Source: Ananas comosus
Lineage: Eukaryota; Streptophyta; Magnoliopsida; Poales; Bromeliaceae
Direction: 5' to 3'
Length of the DNA: 64,000 bases
NCBI RefSeq assembly: GCF_001540865.1
Contig: NC_033627.1
Span: 9,525,267-9,589,266 of the forward strand
The notes under the pieces were generated by a model that was given only the letters and a program-made list of their open reading frames with translations, was not told the origin of the DNA and ran no database searches. Every line of letters begins with the position of its first letter. Position 1 is the first letter of the stretch. Shown here piece after piece: positions 1 through 26,157 of this stretch. The position numbers and the translations under genes were made by a program.

Positions 1-759
1 CAAATAAATTTTGGGCAGAAGCAGTTTCTACAGCAGCTTACATTTTAAATCAGAGTCCTACATCGTTTTTGGGGAATATTACTCCGTATGAAGTATGGAC
101 CGAACGAACCCCGAAAGTAAAACATTTTAAAATTTTTGGTTCTATCGCTTGTGTTCACGTACCAACTCAAAAACGACAAAGCTGGAAGATAATTCACAAA
201 AATGTATTTTCGTGGGGTATAGTGTTAGAAGTAAGGCATACATACTTTATAATCCCGTTTCATGTTCTTCAGTAATTAGTCGTGATGTAATATTTGATTT
301 GATGAACAAAATAGTTAGCAGTGGGATGAAGTTGTGCAGGATCGACTTGTTGGAATGGTTGATGAAGAATTACTTATAACTAATGAGATGGAAAGTGCGA
401 GTTCGAGCCCCACTCACACTTCAGCAAGTTCTTCAACAAGTTCATCTCCCAAACCATCTCTATCAAGGATGAGGTGGTTGGAGGAAATTTATGAAAGAAC
501 AGATGTGTGCCAATTCAGTTCTAAACTGGAACCCGAGATCTTTGAAGATGCGATAAACTCACCAGATTGGTGCAAAGCAATGGATGAGAAGATATCGGCG
601 CTAGAGCAGAATCAAACCTAGGAACTTGTAGATCTACCCCCAGATAAAGAAGCTATCGGCTTAAAGTGGATTTAGAAAACCAAGTTCAAGCCCGACGGAT
701 CAATTCAAAAATTAAAGGCTAGAATTGTTGCCAAAGGGTATTTACAACGAGAAGGTATT
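1..759 (+). pseudogene. Ty1/copia pol remnant, part 1 (integrase C-terminal half to start of reverse transcriptase)
   Basis: Translation from base 2 onward reads as the distal integrase of a copia polyprotein: FWAEAVSTAAYILNQSP, then TPYEVW and FKIFGSIACVHVP. A linker follows, then the start of reverse transcriptase (LKWI, KARIVAKGYLQREG near 665-755). The frame is broken: the integrase is split over two frames around 200-380, and there are in-frame stops after residue NQT at 621 and in the next exon-like block. The 5' part of the element (5' LTR, gag, protease, integrase core) lies outside the window. The reading continues exactly at base 4791 once the LTR at 760-4790 is removed, so 1-759 and 4791-6116 are one element. 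It cannot encode an active polyprotein. Confidence 0.88.
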
Positions 760-1090
760 TGTGAGGATTGAGATTTTGAGGTGTAGCTAGACTCTTTGTT
801 GATGATGTTTTTATGTGTAATTTAATTATATAAGCACTCGCCAAGTTTTAGGAGAAAATGAGTTAAGATGGAGAAGTTACGCGACCTTTAGTAAAAACTT
901 AAGTGAATTTAATAGTAACTCGGGTTTTCCGGAGAGGCCAATCAGTGGAGATGGCTTCTGATGCATATTTGACTCCGTTCATAGTGATCCAATAGCTTGT
1001 TTTCAACGGTTCAACTATTTTGGACCCAATGGCACTGACGGATTTGGATTTTGATGCACGATTTTTGAGAAAAAAGGGGTTTATTAGATT

Positions 1091-1157
<67 letters not shown>

Positions 1158-4100
1158 GTGTGTGTGTGTGTGCNGTGTGTGTGGTTTTTGGAATTTGGTG
1201 AGGGGATGCTTTCATCACAAATCGATGAACATATCGGGTGAAACAAAATCGTGAGTTCGATATCCCGGTCGTGTCGAACGCGTGGGCGCAGTCTGTTCGC
1301 AAATCTGACGGACGGATCTTCTGATATCGCGCGTTGATTAAGGAGGGGTAGTTAATGGCAAAACGGTAATTTTGCGATAAGCCATACATTTTATATACCG
1401 TTTTACGTGAAATCGTAAGTGGGGGTGTGTTCGCGCATTTTACTCGCGCTATGAGGGACTCAGCTGAAAATACTGAGTTTCGGTGGACTAAAACATAATT
1501 ATACATGATATGTATATAGGGTCATCTATGTTTGCACCATGCAAACCCTAACCCTAGCACCCGAGTTGACCTCTCCAGCCGCCTCAACTCTACCCCCTGC
1601 CCTAGCCGCGTGCACCTCGGCCGCCGGCGCGCACCTCCAGCCGCCGAAAAAGGGCAACATTTCCTTCCCTCTCTATAAGCTCCACTAAATTTCCATCACC
1701 CCTGCCGTGGACCACCAGGCCGGACCCACACCCTCAGGCTCCTTCCCCCTGCAGAGAGCCGACCTCCGGCGACTCCCCCGCCAGCCCCCGCCGTCCGCGC
1801 GCGCCGCCGCCTCCGCCTGGGCTATCCGCGGCCACCCGCGGTCAACTCGGGCCGAGCTTGAGCTAGCTCGTGGCCGCGAGCTGCCACCGCCTCGTGATTG
1901 GCCACGCCGCTCTCCTGGACCTCTGGTGACCTCCCGCACGCCGTCGCCACCATCCCCGCGGGCCCCCGACCGCGGCCCTTGCTTCCTGCGGCCGCTATGC
2001 ACGAGCTCGAGCTGAACCACGGCTCGCATAGCCCCCGTGTGCCGCCCTTCCCCGATCTCCGGCTACTGGCCGCCGTCGTCCCGGTGCTCCCCCGGCCGCC
2101 GTTTAGCTGCCGTTGACCTTTGAGCCGGAGCTGAGCCGCACAGGCTCGTGCCTCTCCACCGCGCTAGCGGTCGCCTCCCACCGCCGGCCAGCATGTGCTC
2201 GGGCCTCCTCCGACCGACCGCAGCCTCCCCCTGCCGGCGCGTCCGCTGTCCGGCCACAGCCGGCCATCCCGTGCTCCACCTAGCTTCGGTGAGTTAATTT
2301 AATGATTTTTGCGCACTGTTTCGAGTTCGGGTCGCTGTTCCGGCGATCCGAGAGCACCCCGACGCTCCCGAAAGTGAGCACGACGATCCCTGATCTATGC
2401 TGATCATCATGCTCACCTCCTTTGGGGTCAGTGAAGCCCCGGTGTGCGAGTTAAACGCTGTTTAGGCATTGTGCGCTCTATTTGCAAAGTTTCGTGTCGC
2501 TCCCGCACTCTCTATAGTGGACGGCCATGCTTTGAATCATAAGCGCGGCCTCTGGCACATCGAGACCTACCAACAGGTGTCTCGGCCAGGCTTGAAAGTC
2601 CTCGGTTTGCGCTGTCGGGCTGTAAAACCCCGAAAATCACATAAAATGATGTGATTTTTTGCAATCGCGGGGGCTGATATGCAATTTTACCCTTCGTGGC
2701 TGTTGTGGGCAGTGTGTGTGGGCAGCGGGTGACCTCTGGACTGGTTGTCCAAGGCCCTAGGCTTTTTCAGAAATCAAATATCGATTTTCGGTGCCTCTTT
2801 CGACGAAATCCGCCGACGGAACGCGATTTCAGTTCGAATTTCTTTCGACCGTGGCTTACTGTGATTTACATTGTCGCTGATTCTTATTGGCTGGTCACTT
2901 GCGTCATTTCGAGGGTTCGAAGACGACGGGTGAGCGACGGTGGGTTCCGGTGTTGAAATTGACACTTCCGGGAACTCGGATTGGAATGATTATCCAACGA
3001 TAATCGTTTTGATGTGAGTATTCGTGTTTGCTACCAGGACACCTTAATTATAGTGTTGGGTGGCAGCGGGTGACTCGTGGCATGAGTCGGTGAATTTCGG
3101 GACACTTCGTGGGTCTTGGCGGAGTCCCAGTACGATTTTCGGGACTTCCGGCGAGTTACGGTAATCGACGTAGGGGAACCGATTCCTGTGGGTTTACAGG
3201 TGGGAATGTGAGTTTGTATTTTATATAAGTGGGTTAGACACTAACCCAGTGGACCCTCTGTAGGTTCGGTTGATGTTTTTCCACAGTCGGGAGACAGGTG
3301 CTACGTACGTACAGGTGGATACTTCGACCCGAAGTCGGTACAGTGGTGCACACTTGGTGACATTCCCTTCACTCTTTCCTTATTATTACCTTACATGTTA
3401 TATGTTGAGCCTAACATCCATACCGTATTTCTTTATTGCTCTACTTAGTTGGTTTGCATACCCAGTATCATATTTTAGAAGTAGAGCGGGTTTGTGATTA
3501 TTTGTGAGATCTATGACCTAGTCGGTCGGTTCATTGCATCTGGTATTGTTACCTACTTGGTCGATTGGACTACTTGGTGACCTACATGGTCAGTATACCC
3601 TGAGGGGTAGGATTGTCAGCTAGTTGTCGACGGTTGGCTATTGAGCATATTAGCATCGATCGCCACTGCTCGTACGCATTTTACGAACACCAACGGTCTG
3701 ATCCACCGCAAGAGGATATTCTTTTCCGAAAAAGTAGTTGGAAATGCCAGCTCGTGAGTCTAAGAGCGTATGCTAGGGTTATATACTTTCAGACCCAAGA
3801 GCTTATGCTGGGGTCATATATCTTTCAGAACCAAGAGCTTATGCTGGGGTCATATGCCTTTTAGACCCAAGAGCTTATGCTGGGGTCATTTACAGGTTAG
3901 AGCAGTAGTGGCATAGGCCTAAGGTCTGCGGACCGATATGGCAGGTTTCTGATTCGGTACTCTTGGACTTATTGTCCTGTTGATGCATGTATACAGTAGC
4001 GGTAGTGATTTATTGTATCTCCTGTTTCCTTACTTATCATTGCTACTGTATGACTGTTGTTCATTCTTTTAGTTATCCTCCTTGACTGGTGAGTACCCCT

Positions 4101-4790
4101 CGTTCTCGTCAGCTTGCGTTACCCACTGGGAGGGGAGACATGTGTACATGTTCTCACCCCCACCCTCTTCCAGGTGACGTTGCGGGTCCGAGTCGGGACG
4201 GTGTGTGAGGAGCGCATTTCAGCGATCGATAGAGCTACCGACCCTTTGATTTGGTTTAATTCTTAACCTGGTTTTCTTAAAATAATTGACGTAGTATTCA
4301 TGGTTCAGTTGGTTCTATGTTTATTTGAATACACGTGGTTTTGGTGAAATTAATAAAGTAATTGTGGTTTTCATGTGAGATTATGAAAATAGTTTCTAAC
4401 CCTCGTGGTAGTGTGTTTTTAAAAGAAAATGATTTCCGTGTGGGAAACGGTATTGAAAAGATTTTTTTGATTTTCATGACTCTTAGTGTTTCAAAATGAG
4501 TTTCCGGCTAGGAAACGTTTTAAACTAATAGATGTGAATTTATGAATATCTGTGATGAAATGAATGGTGAATGTGAATGGTGAATGTATGTGATTGTCAT
4601 ACTGTTGTGGTTGTATCTTGTACTTGTGCAACGCTGTGCAAATACATGGGAGACTCTGTCCGTGTGAACAGTGAATTTTCTGTATTTGTGGCGGATCTGA
4701 CATACTCTGGGGTGAAGGTTTAAAAAAAAAAAAAATTTGGGAACTTTCGCGTTGGCTTTTAATTTCAAAAAGGAACCCTGGGGCGTGACA
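760..4790 (+). mobile_element. Solo LTR of a Ty3/gypsy family, 4,031 bp, inside the copia element
   Basis: The segment starts TGTGAGG and ends GGGGCGTGACA, and GTATT lies directly before (755-759) and after (4791-4795), a perfect 5 bp target duplication. The same family occurs in reverse orientation as the 5' LTR of the gypsy element at 43822-47844. Shared blocks include the AAACCCTAACCCTAGC leader region (about 1545), repeated AGAGCTTATGCTGGGGTC units (about 3790-3885) and the stretch around 4090-4220 beside CCCACTGGGAGGGGAG. No internal region or second LTR is present, so it is a solo LTR left by LTR-LTR recombination. A GC-rich leader-like block (about 1560-2290) follows TATA-like sequence at 1509-1518. 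The ORFs in it are compositional and show no known domain. Confidence 0.9.
1094..1191. repeat. (TA)n then (TG)n microsatellite
   Basis: About 60 bases of TA repeat run into a TG repeat that carries an ambiguous base at 1174. The tract lies inside the solo LTR. The related LTR at 43822-47844 also has a long TA tract at the equivalent place (47086-47138), so the microsatellite is an old part of this LTR family. Confidence 0.9.
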
Positions 4791-6116
4791 GTATTGATTT
4801 TTCTGAATCCTTTGCTCCAGTTGCTCGTTTTGATACAATAAGAATAGTTTTGGCTCTTGCGGCTCAATATAAATGGAAAGTTTTTCAACTTGATGTTAAA
4901 TCTGCATTTTTAAACAGTTTTTTGGATGATGAAATTTATGTTAAGTAGCCTCAGGGATATGAAATTAAAGATATGAAAAATAAAATGTATAGGCTCAAGA
5001 AGGCATTGTATGGACTCAAATAGGTGCCGCGGGCTTGGTATACTCGAATTGATGCCCATTTTCTTCAAAATGGTTTTAGCCGAAGTGAAAGTGAGCCTAC
5101 ACTTTATGTGAAGACCCAAGGTACAAAAGTTCTGGTTGTTTGTCTTTATGTTGACGATTTAATATATATTGGTAACTCGCAAAAAATGATTGATGAATTT
5201 AAGTTTCATATGGTGCGAGAGTTTGAAATGACGGATCTCAATTTGATGAACTATTTTTTGGGTCTTTAGGTTGTACAATTAGAGAAAGAATTTTTATTTC
5301 TCAAAAGAAGTACATATCTAATTTACTTGACAGGTTTGGTTTGAAGGATTGTAATTCGGTGGCAAATCCGATGGGAACAAATTTGAAATTGTCAATTAAT
5401 GACGGTGCTGAAAAAGTTGATGCCAATAATTACAGAAATCTAATTGGGAGTTTACTATATGTGACACACACGAGGCCAGATGTTTTATTCTCAACAAAGC
5501 TTGCTTTCTCGATTTATGCAAAATCCGAGTAAAATAGGCCATTTGGGTGGAAAAAAGCAAATCCTACGATATTTGAAGGGGACTAGCGGCCATGAATTAT
5601 GGTTCACTAACTCTAAAGTTTTTTCTCTTTTTGGTTTTTCTGACAGTGATTGGGCAGGTTCTATCGACGATCGTAAGAGCATAAGTGGATATATGTTCAA
5701 GCTCAATTCGAACGTGGTGTGTTGGTCCTCAAAAAAACAACATCCGACGGTGTTATCTTCTTCTAAGGCTGAATATATTGCGGTTACTGGTGGAACTTGC
5801 CAGGCTATTTGGTTGCGGCGAATTTTATGTGATCTAAAGCAGAACCAAATGGATTTTTCAGACAGTCATCTACTGCGACAACCAATCTACGATCGCCATG
5901 ATAAAGAACCCAGTGCACCAAAATCGCACCAAGCATATCGAAATTCGATACCATTTTATTCGAGACCAGTTGGCAAACGGCAATATCATGTTGAAGCATT
6001 GTTCGACTGACCAGCAACTAGCAGATATTTTCACTAAGTCATTACTAGTGGCGAAATTCGTTTGGTGTCGTGAAGGACTTGGCAACAACGAATTTGGTCT
6101 TACAGGGGCATGTTAA
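4791..6116 (+). pseudogene. Ty1/copia pol remnant, part 2 (reverse transcriptase and RNase H)
   Basis: Continues the polyprotein of 1-759. Reverse transcriptase is recognisable from SFAPVARFDTIR, FQLDVKSAFLN and the catalytic YVDD box at 5147-5158. RNase H follows, with FSDSDWAG at 5635-5658, the SISGYMF block, and the terminal segment ending about 6116. Inactivating changes visible are TAG stops at 4945, 5021 and 5267, a frameshift near 5285 between the LGL and ISQKKYISNLL blocks, and another near 5480-5520 before the SKIGHLGGKKQILRYLKG region. A further frame change occurs near 5870-5900. The catalytic YVDD is intact but the protein cannot be made. Family assignment is firm; the lineage within copia is not determined. 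Confidence 0.93.
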
Positions 6117-6375
6117 AGATAAGACCAAACTATTTGTTAGAAAATTAGTTACTTAGAATAATCATTTATTTGTTTAGTTTGATAAACATGTGTTAGGTGG
6201 GTTGTTAATCAATTTGTTGGGTTGTTACTGTTACAACCTATTTATATTGGTAATCATCTAGGCCATTAATGCATCAGAGAGGATCCATCAATTGATTTAG
6301 TTTCTTTATATTATTCTACCGCATTTCTTCTTTTCTATTCTTAATTTTTTTTTATCAATCACACGCACCATAACA
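6111..6375 (+). mobile_element. 3' LTR of the copia element (right edge uncertain)
   Basis: A short purine-rich tract with AGGGG at 6103-6108 is followed by TGTTAAAG at 6111, the usual polypurine tract and TG start of a copia 3' LTR, overlapping the end of pol. The right end cannot be fixed because the 5' LTR is outside the window; CA at about 6375 is only a guess. Confidence 0.45.
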
Positions 6376-7104
6376 AGTGAGGCGATCTTTTGAGTGTGCC
6401 TACCACCATAACATTGTTTTCCTGTTTTGTGGTTTTCTTTACAGCTTGCTTTGCGGAGACGAAGAAATTTATGATCATTATAGATTAACGTGTTTTTTTT
6501 TTTTTTTTTTTTTTCTTTCTTCTCTTGAATAAACCCAAGTACCACACGAAGGAAGACACTTCAATTTAAAACTCTAATTAATTATTAAGAACGTTTATGT
6601 TCCAAAATTAAATGAATAAGGGTTAAGAATATTTGTCCAATGTTGAATTCGAACTTTTTTTAATATAATTTTAGAGCTCCGCTTACGCCTCTTTTGTAGC
6701 CCGACATCTTTTGGTTCGGTCTAGTACTGACAACTAATTTCGTCTTGTTCTAAACTAGTTCATCTAGTTCTTTCACTATTTGAAATTAATCTAGTTTACA
6801 CTTTTTTGGAGCCACTATCTTTTGGTTTGGCCCAATTATGACTAAGCTCATACAGTTCTAAACTAGTTCATCTTATTCTTTAAAAATGTTGTCATCTATC
6901 AGTTATTGTCTGGTTTAGTCAAAAAATTTTAATTTTTTATATGCTATATTGAGTTTGTGCCACGTATTAGTAAAAAACTAGTACGTGTCAAAAGAGCATG
7001 GTAAAAATATTAACCAGTACAAATCAGAATACACCTAGTAATGTAGGTTTTTTGAGTTGGATTCAAGCCCTTTAACAAATGTTACAATTTCAATGTACAA
7101 ATAA
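6376..7104. other. Intergenic AT-rich stretch with a diverged direct repeat
   Basis: No gene is seen. A T-run lies at about 6490-6514. Two diverged direct copies of about 90 bases sit at roughly 6690-6780 and 6803-6893, both containing ATCTTTTGGTT and TTCTAAACTAGTTCATCT. Confidence 0.5.
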
Positions 7105-7110
7105 TTTATT
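7105..7110 (-). promoter_or_regulatory. Candidate polyadenylation signal of the GULLO gene
   Basis: TTTATT on the plus strand gives AATAAA on the minus strand, about 130 bases after the stop codon at 7238-7240. This is a normal distance for a plant near-upstream element, but the match is short and the region is AT-rich. Confidence 0.35.
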
Positions 7111-7237
7111 AGTCTTCATGTCGATACATTATATAATCATACAACTTGCACTTCCACTTTCACTTCATTTTTTTTTATGTTCTGCAAAGCCAAACAATAA
7201 ATATATACATGTATCTTCCAAGCACGTACATGACCAC

Positions 7238-21897
<14,660 letters not shown>

Positions 21898-22616
21898 TTT
21901 ATGTATGTTGTTGGTGTTAGATAGTTTTTTGAGTTTTTGTGGAGTTTTTCGAGGTTTTTACTCGTCACGAGTGAAGCAGTGTGTGATCGAGGTGGCATCT
22001 ATTTATTTATAATGATGAGGCAATAGTCGGTGTTTAATTTGCAGGTGTGTATATATTGTAGGTTTTACTGCGCTAATCCAACTCTCATTGGTGGCAAAAA
22101 CAGCGGGAGGGGTCCACTCATTCGTAAGAATCACATGCACGGTAGTATATGTTGCGTGAACGACTCTAATACAGAGTGATATCGATTGGTAAACATAAAA
22201 ATGAGCGAAAATTATCACAAATTACTTCCTTTATTATTATTATTAATTATTATTGAAAATTAAAAATAAATGCCTAAATTTTGAATGAACGAGTATAAGA
22301 TTTATATATAAATTAAAATTAATATTTTTTGTTAAATTTCTTATTTGAATAAAAACTTTGATATCAAAAATAAATTGAAATTTTGAACCAGTAACACATA
22401 TTACAGATTAAAGTTTTGATTTATTTTTAATGCCAAATTCATTGTTTTACAATTTTCACACTTTAATTTAATGTATATATTAATTTTAGTTTTCACAAAT
22501 TTTTAGAGATAATTCTTTATGTACCCTTTTCCGGCCCATAATTATGTAGGAATTATCCATGTAAGATCATAATTAATATCAAAAATGCCGCTCAAATTTA
22601 GAATATAAATATATAT
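21898..22616 (-). other. GULLO upstream region
   Basis: Besides the TATA candidate, nothing specific is seen. From about 22230 onward it is AT-rich and without an ORF. The MITE chain begins at 22617, about 720 bases before the start codon. Confidence 0.5.
22004..22012 (-). promoter_or_regulatory. Candidate TATA box of the GULLO gene
   Basis: The minus strand reads TTATAAATAAATAG about 107 bases before the ATG at 21897, which would leave a 5' leader of roughly 70-80 bases. The spacing is typical for a plant gene. No experimental start is known and AT-rich sequence makes chance matches possible. Confidence 0.45.
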
Positions 22617-23156
22617 AGGATAGGGCTACTATACTCGTATGAGTATAGAGTCCTTGATACTCATAAATTGTTTTTAATGATTGAGCTTTCGAATCGACGA
22701 TCCACTCTGTTAAATATGATTTAGAGTATTTGAAACTTTTAAAAAATAAATTTCGTAATTTTTTGAAATTATTATAAAGTTCATCAAGCGGATATAAAAT
22801 GAATGGTCAAAATCGAACGACGTCTTAAAAATGGATGATCGGATCCTTCAATTTAAGATCGGAGTTATTAATTTTTATCTATGTAGTGAATAAAATTTTC
22901 CATTAAAAATTCGACTAATTTCTATTCTTTTACACCAATAAACTAGCAAATATCTCATACCGGCCGTTAAAAATTATCAATTTTGTAACATTTTGATCGT
23001 AAGATAAATGATGTTGAAAAATTATAAAATTTGACTTCTAAATATTTTAAATGCTCGAGATAACGTTTAACGGTGTGGATCATCGATTCAAAACTCTATC
23101 ATCAAAAACAACTTATGAGTATGAGGGCGATCGTACTTATAAGAGTACAGTAGTCG

Positions 23157-23160
<4 letters not shown>
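22617..23160. mobile_element. Long-family MITE, subtype 1 (GGGCTACTATACTC ends)
   Basis: The left end GGGCTACTATACTCGTATGA pairs with the right end (reverse complement AGTCCGACTACTGTACTCTT). The arms continue through ACTCATAA.TTG and CGACGATCC. Bordered by a short TA tract on the left and (TA)n 23161-23194 on the right. Same subtype as 47189-47727. Confidence 0.85.
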
Positions 23161-23194
<34 letters not shown>

Positions 23195-23198
<4 letters not shown>

Positions 23199-23742
23199 TG
23201 AGACTACTATGTTTTTGGAAGCACGGAGCCTTCCGTACTTCCAGGTTATTTTCGATGTTGCGACTTTTGAATCGTCGATCGGCTCCGTTGAACTTGATCT
23301 AGAGTATTTGAAGTACCTAGAAAATAAATTTTATGATTTTTCGATATCATTTGCCTAGTGATCAAAGGGGCTCAAAATCAATAATTTTAATGGCCGCAGT
23401 GAGCCGTTTGCAAGTTTAACAGTGTAGAAATATCCAAATCGCGTGAAATTTTGATAGAAAATTCTTTATACTATATAAAACAAGATTAATATCTTAGATC
23501 TAAAATTTTAATGTCATATTATCACGTTTTGTAAGATTTTTATTTTCAGCCGTTGATTTTGAGCCCTTTCGTTCACTAGGCAAATGATATCCGAAAAATT
23601 GCAAAAATTTATTTCTAGTACTTCACAATACTCTAGATCAAGTTTAATGGAGCTGATCGACAATTCGAAAGTCGCAACATCGAAAACGACCTGAAAGCAC
23701 GGAAGGCGCTCGTACTTCCAGAAGCATTAGTAGCCTCACTCA
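23195..23742. mobile_element. Long-family MITE, subtype 2 (GTGAGACTACTATG ends)
   Basis: Arms of about 85 bases: GTGAGACTACTATGTTTTTG at left, GTGAGGCTACTAATGCTTCT as reverse complement at right, both continuing GGAAGCACGGA-like and TTTTCGATGTTGCGAC. Shares the inner block GATCTAGAGTATTTGAAGTA with other copies. Left flank (TA)n, right flank a broken (CT)n (23743-23787) then (TA)n (23796-23824). Confidence 0.87.
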
Positions 23743-23825
23743 TCTCCTCTCTCTCTCTCTTCTTCTCTCTCTCTCTTCTCTCTCTCTCTTCATTCATATA
23801 TATATATATAATAATATATATATAA

Positions 23826-24349
23826 TGAGCTGAATACTATCGATAATAAATGGATTCCGTTGCCACCCATTTATTTTCGATATTGGAATCTCCAATCGAC
23901 GATCGGCATCGTTGAATATTATCTATACGACTTGAAGTATCTAGAAACCAATTTCAAATCTTTTTTACATTATTAACTAATAATCAAAAGGTTTCAAAAA
24001 ATTATAAATTTAATGGTGTCATATGAAGCGTTTTCTCATTTCACGATTAAAAGATATCCAAATCGATTGAATTTTGGTTAGAAAATTTTTAAACTATTTA
24101 GATATAGACATATGCTCTCGATCTTGAACAAGATTTCCTGTCATAACTTTTTAAAAAATATCATTTTCAGCCGTTCATTTTGTTTCCATTTGATGGATAA
24201 GAAAAAAATATCGAAAAAATATAAAATTTGGTTTCTAAATACTTCAAGTGTATAGATCAGATTCAACGGTGCCGATCGTTGATTTGAGCTTCATCATCGA
24301 AATAAATAGGTGGCAACGATCCCGTTTGCTACCAATAGTATTCTAGCTC

Positions 24350-24353
<4 letters not shown>
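23826..24353. mobile_element. Long-family MITE, subtype 3
   Basis: The left end GAGCTGAATACTATCGATAA pairs with the right end (reverse complement GAGTTGAGCTAGAATACTAT). Both arms carry GTTGCCACC.ATTTATTT and CGACGATCGGCA or its near match. Followed by (CT)n 24352-24408 and (TA)n 24409-24444. Confidence 0.85.
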
Positions 24354-24444
<91 letters not shown>

Positions 24445-24448
<4 letters not shown>

Positions 24449-24751
24449 TTTGCTAGAATACTATCAGTAGTAAACAGCTCAGTTTATTACCGATTTGTTT
24501 TCTATGATAGAGCTTCCAAATTGATGATCGGCACCGTTAAACATGATCTAAACTATTTAAACTATCTGGAAATCAAATTTCACATATTTTCGATATTGTT
24601 CTCTTGTCCATCAAGTGAACAGAAGAATGAATGGCTGGAAATGAATATCCTTTAAAAAGTGATTATACAATTTTTATATTTGAGATCTAGAGTCAGATCT
24701 TATTTTAAATAGTTTAAAGAATTTTTTAACAAAAATTTAGTTGATTTGAAC
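24445..24751. mobile_element. Long-family MITE, left half only
   Basis: Starts GGGTTTTGCTAGAATACTAT after a TA tract and runs through the family interior (TTGATGATCGGCACCGTTAA, GATATTG, AAGTGAACAG), then stops in mid-element where the next copy begins at about 24752. The right arm is missing. Confidence 0.72.
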
Positions 24752-25280
24752 TCTGCTATATACTATTGATAATACGGAGGTCTCCGTGCTACCAAGTTGT
24801 TTTCGATGGTGCGGCTTTCAAATCAATGATCGGCTCCGATAGACTTAATCTACACTGTTGAAAATATTTGGAAACTAAATTTTATAATTTTTTGACATTA
24901 TTTGGCTAGGAATCAAAAGGTATTGACAATTTTAATGGCCGATGTGATGCATTTGTGAATTTAATAGTGTAAAATAATTCAAATCTGATGAAATTTTTAT
25001 AAATTTTTTTTTTAATATTAAAAGTAAGATCAGTATCTTTGATTTTAAATTCAAGTATTTTATCATTACTTTTTATAAAATTTTTATTTTCAACCATTCA
25101 TTTTTAAACCACTCATTTGATAGGTAAATGATGTCGAAAAATTATAAAATTTAGTTTTCAAATACTTTCAATAGTGTAGATGAAGTCTAACGGAACCGAT
25201 CATTGATATAGAACCCGCATCATCAAAAATAACTTGATAGCACAGGAAGGCTTCCATGCTCCTAATAGTATACTGGCCGG
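24752..25280. mobile_element. Long-family MITE, subtype 4
   Basis: The left arm CTGCTATATACTATTGATAA and right arm (reverse complement CCGGCCAGTATACTATTAGG) both continue into GGAGG.CTCCGTGCTA-like and AAGTT.TTTTCGATG sequence. The interior matches the family. It joins the previous truncated copy without a microsatellite. Confidence 0.75.
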
Positions 25281-25289
25281 ATTTTATAN

Positions 25290-25461
25290 TACCAAGTCAT
25301 TGGTACTTGTAAGTTTTCGACCCTTGGATTAAGGAATGTGCGGTTAGGATGATGTGGGCCCCCTGGGTTGAGTGGGTGGTTGGTTTAATACTATGATCTA
25401 ACGGGTGAAAATCTACAAGCACCAATAACTTGGTACTTTTAAAAGCATAGGAGCTCAATTT
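25290..25461. mobile_element. Short-family MITE lacking its left end
   Basis: Matches 34056-34278 from ACCAAGTCATTGGTACTTGT through GATGATGTGGGCCCCCTGGG to the right end GGAGCTCAATT, followed by (TA)n 25462-25484. The left terminal repeat is absent, exactly at the ambiguous base at 25289. Confidence 0.72.
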
Positions 25462-25485
25462 TATATATATATATATATATATATA

Positions 25486-25732
25486 GAATTAGGCTGGAAT
25501 ACTATTAATAGTAAAACACTATTTTTGCTATCAAGTTTTTAACCCTTGGATCAAAAATTGTAAGGTCAGGATGATATTAGTCGGTTAGAGTTGAGTGGTC
25601 CCCCTAGGGTTGAGTGGTCCCTACTGGGTTATAGTAGTTAATCCAATGGTTAGAAATAATAAAAAAAGTTGATCCAAAGGCTAAAAAACTGGTAGCAACA
25701 ATGGAATTTTGCTACTAATAGTAGCCCAGTCC

Positions 25733-25735
<3 letters not shown>
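25486..25735. mobile_element. Short-family MITE
   Basis: Ends GAATTAGGCTGGAATACTAT and reverse complement TTGGACTGGGCTACTATTAG. A left TA tract precedes it, and (CT)n 25735-25762 then (TA)n 25763-25783 follow it. Confidence 0.78.
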
Positions 25736-25783
<48 letters not shown>

Positions 25784-26135
25784 GTTTGGCTGGTATACTA
25801 TCAATAGCACCAAACGTTTGGTGCTATCAAGTTTTCCACCGTTTGATTTACCCTTTGACTATTTTTTACCATTAGATTATACTATTAAACCAATAACTCA
25901 CTCAACCCTAGGGGGCCTACATCATTCTAACCGTATATTTTTTTCATCCAAGAGCCGAATACCTAATTATGATATTATGCACGGTTAAGATGATGTGGGC
26001 CCCCTAGGGTTGAGTAAGTTGTTGGTTGAATAGTATAATCTAACGGTTGAAAATAGTCAAAGCATTAAATCTGACGATAGAAAAACTCGGTAGCACCAAG
26101 TGCTTGGTGGTATCAATAGTATCCAGCTGAACTCT
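25784..26135. mobile_element. Short-family MITE, longer variant
   Basis: Begins GTTTGGCTGGTATACTATCA and ends with reverse complement GAGTTCAGCTGGATACTATT. Inner arms carry AGCACCAA.CGTTTGGTGCTA and the inverse. The motifs CAACCCTAGGGGGCC and CCCCCTAGGGTTGAG sit in opposite orientation in the two halves, so the whole element is palindromic. Confidence 0.8.
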
Positions 26136-26157
26136 ATATATATAGAGAAAGAGAGAG

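Noticed and set aside
899..1506. ORFs containing poly-(YI) or poly-(HT)
   Set aside because: They are translations of (TA)n and (TG)n microsatellites; the same applies near 9400, 23180, 47110 and 47750.
1685..2257. Proline/arginine-rich ORFs as host genes
   Set aside because: They lie inside the solo LTR, in a GC-rich block that is repeated in the other LTR, in several frames and without a domain.
5024..6010. Open stretches of copia RT/RNase H as a functional gene
   Set aside because: Separate stop-free pieces belong to one polyprotein broken by stops and frameshifts.
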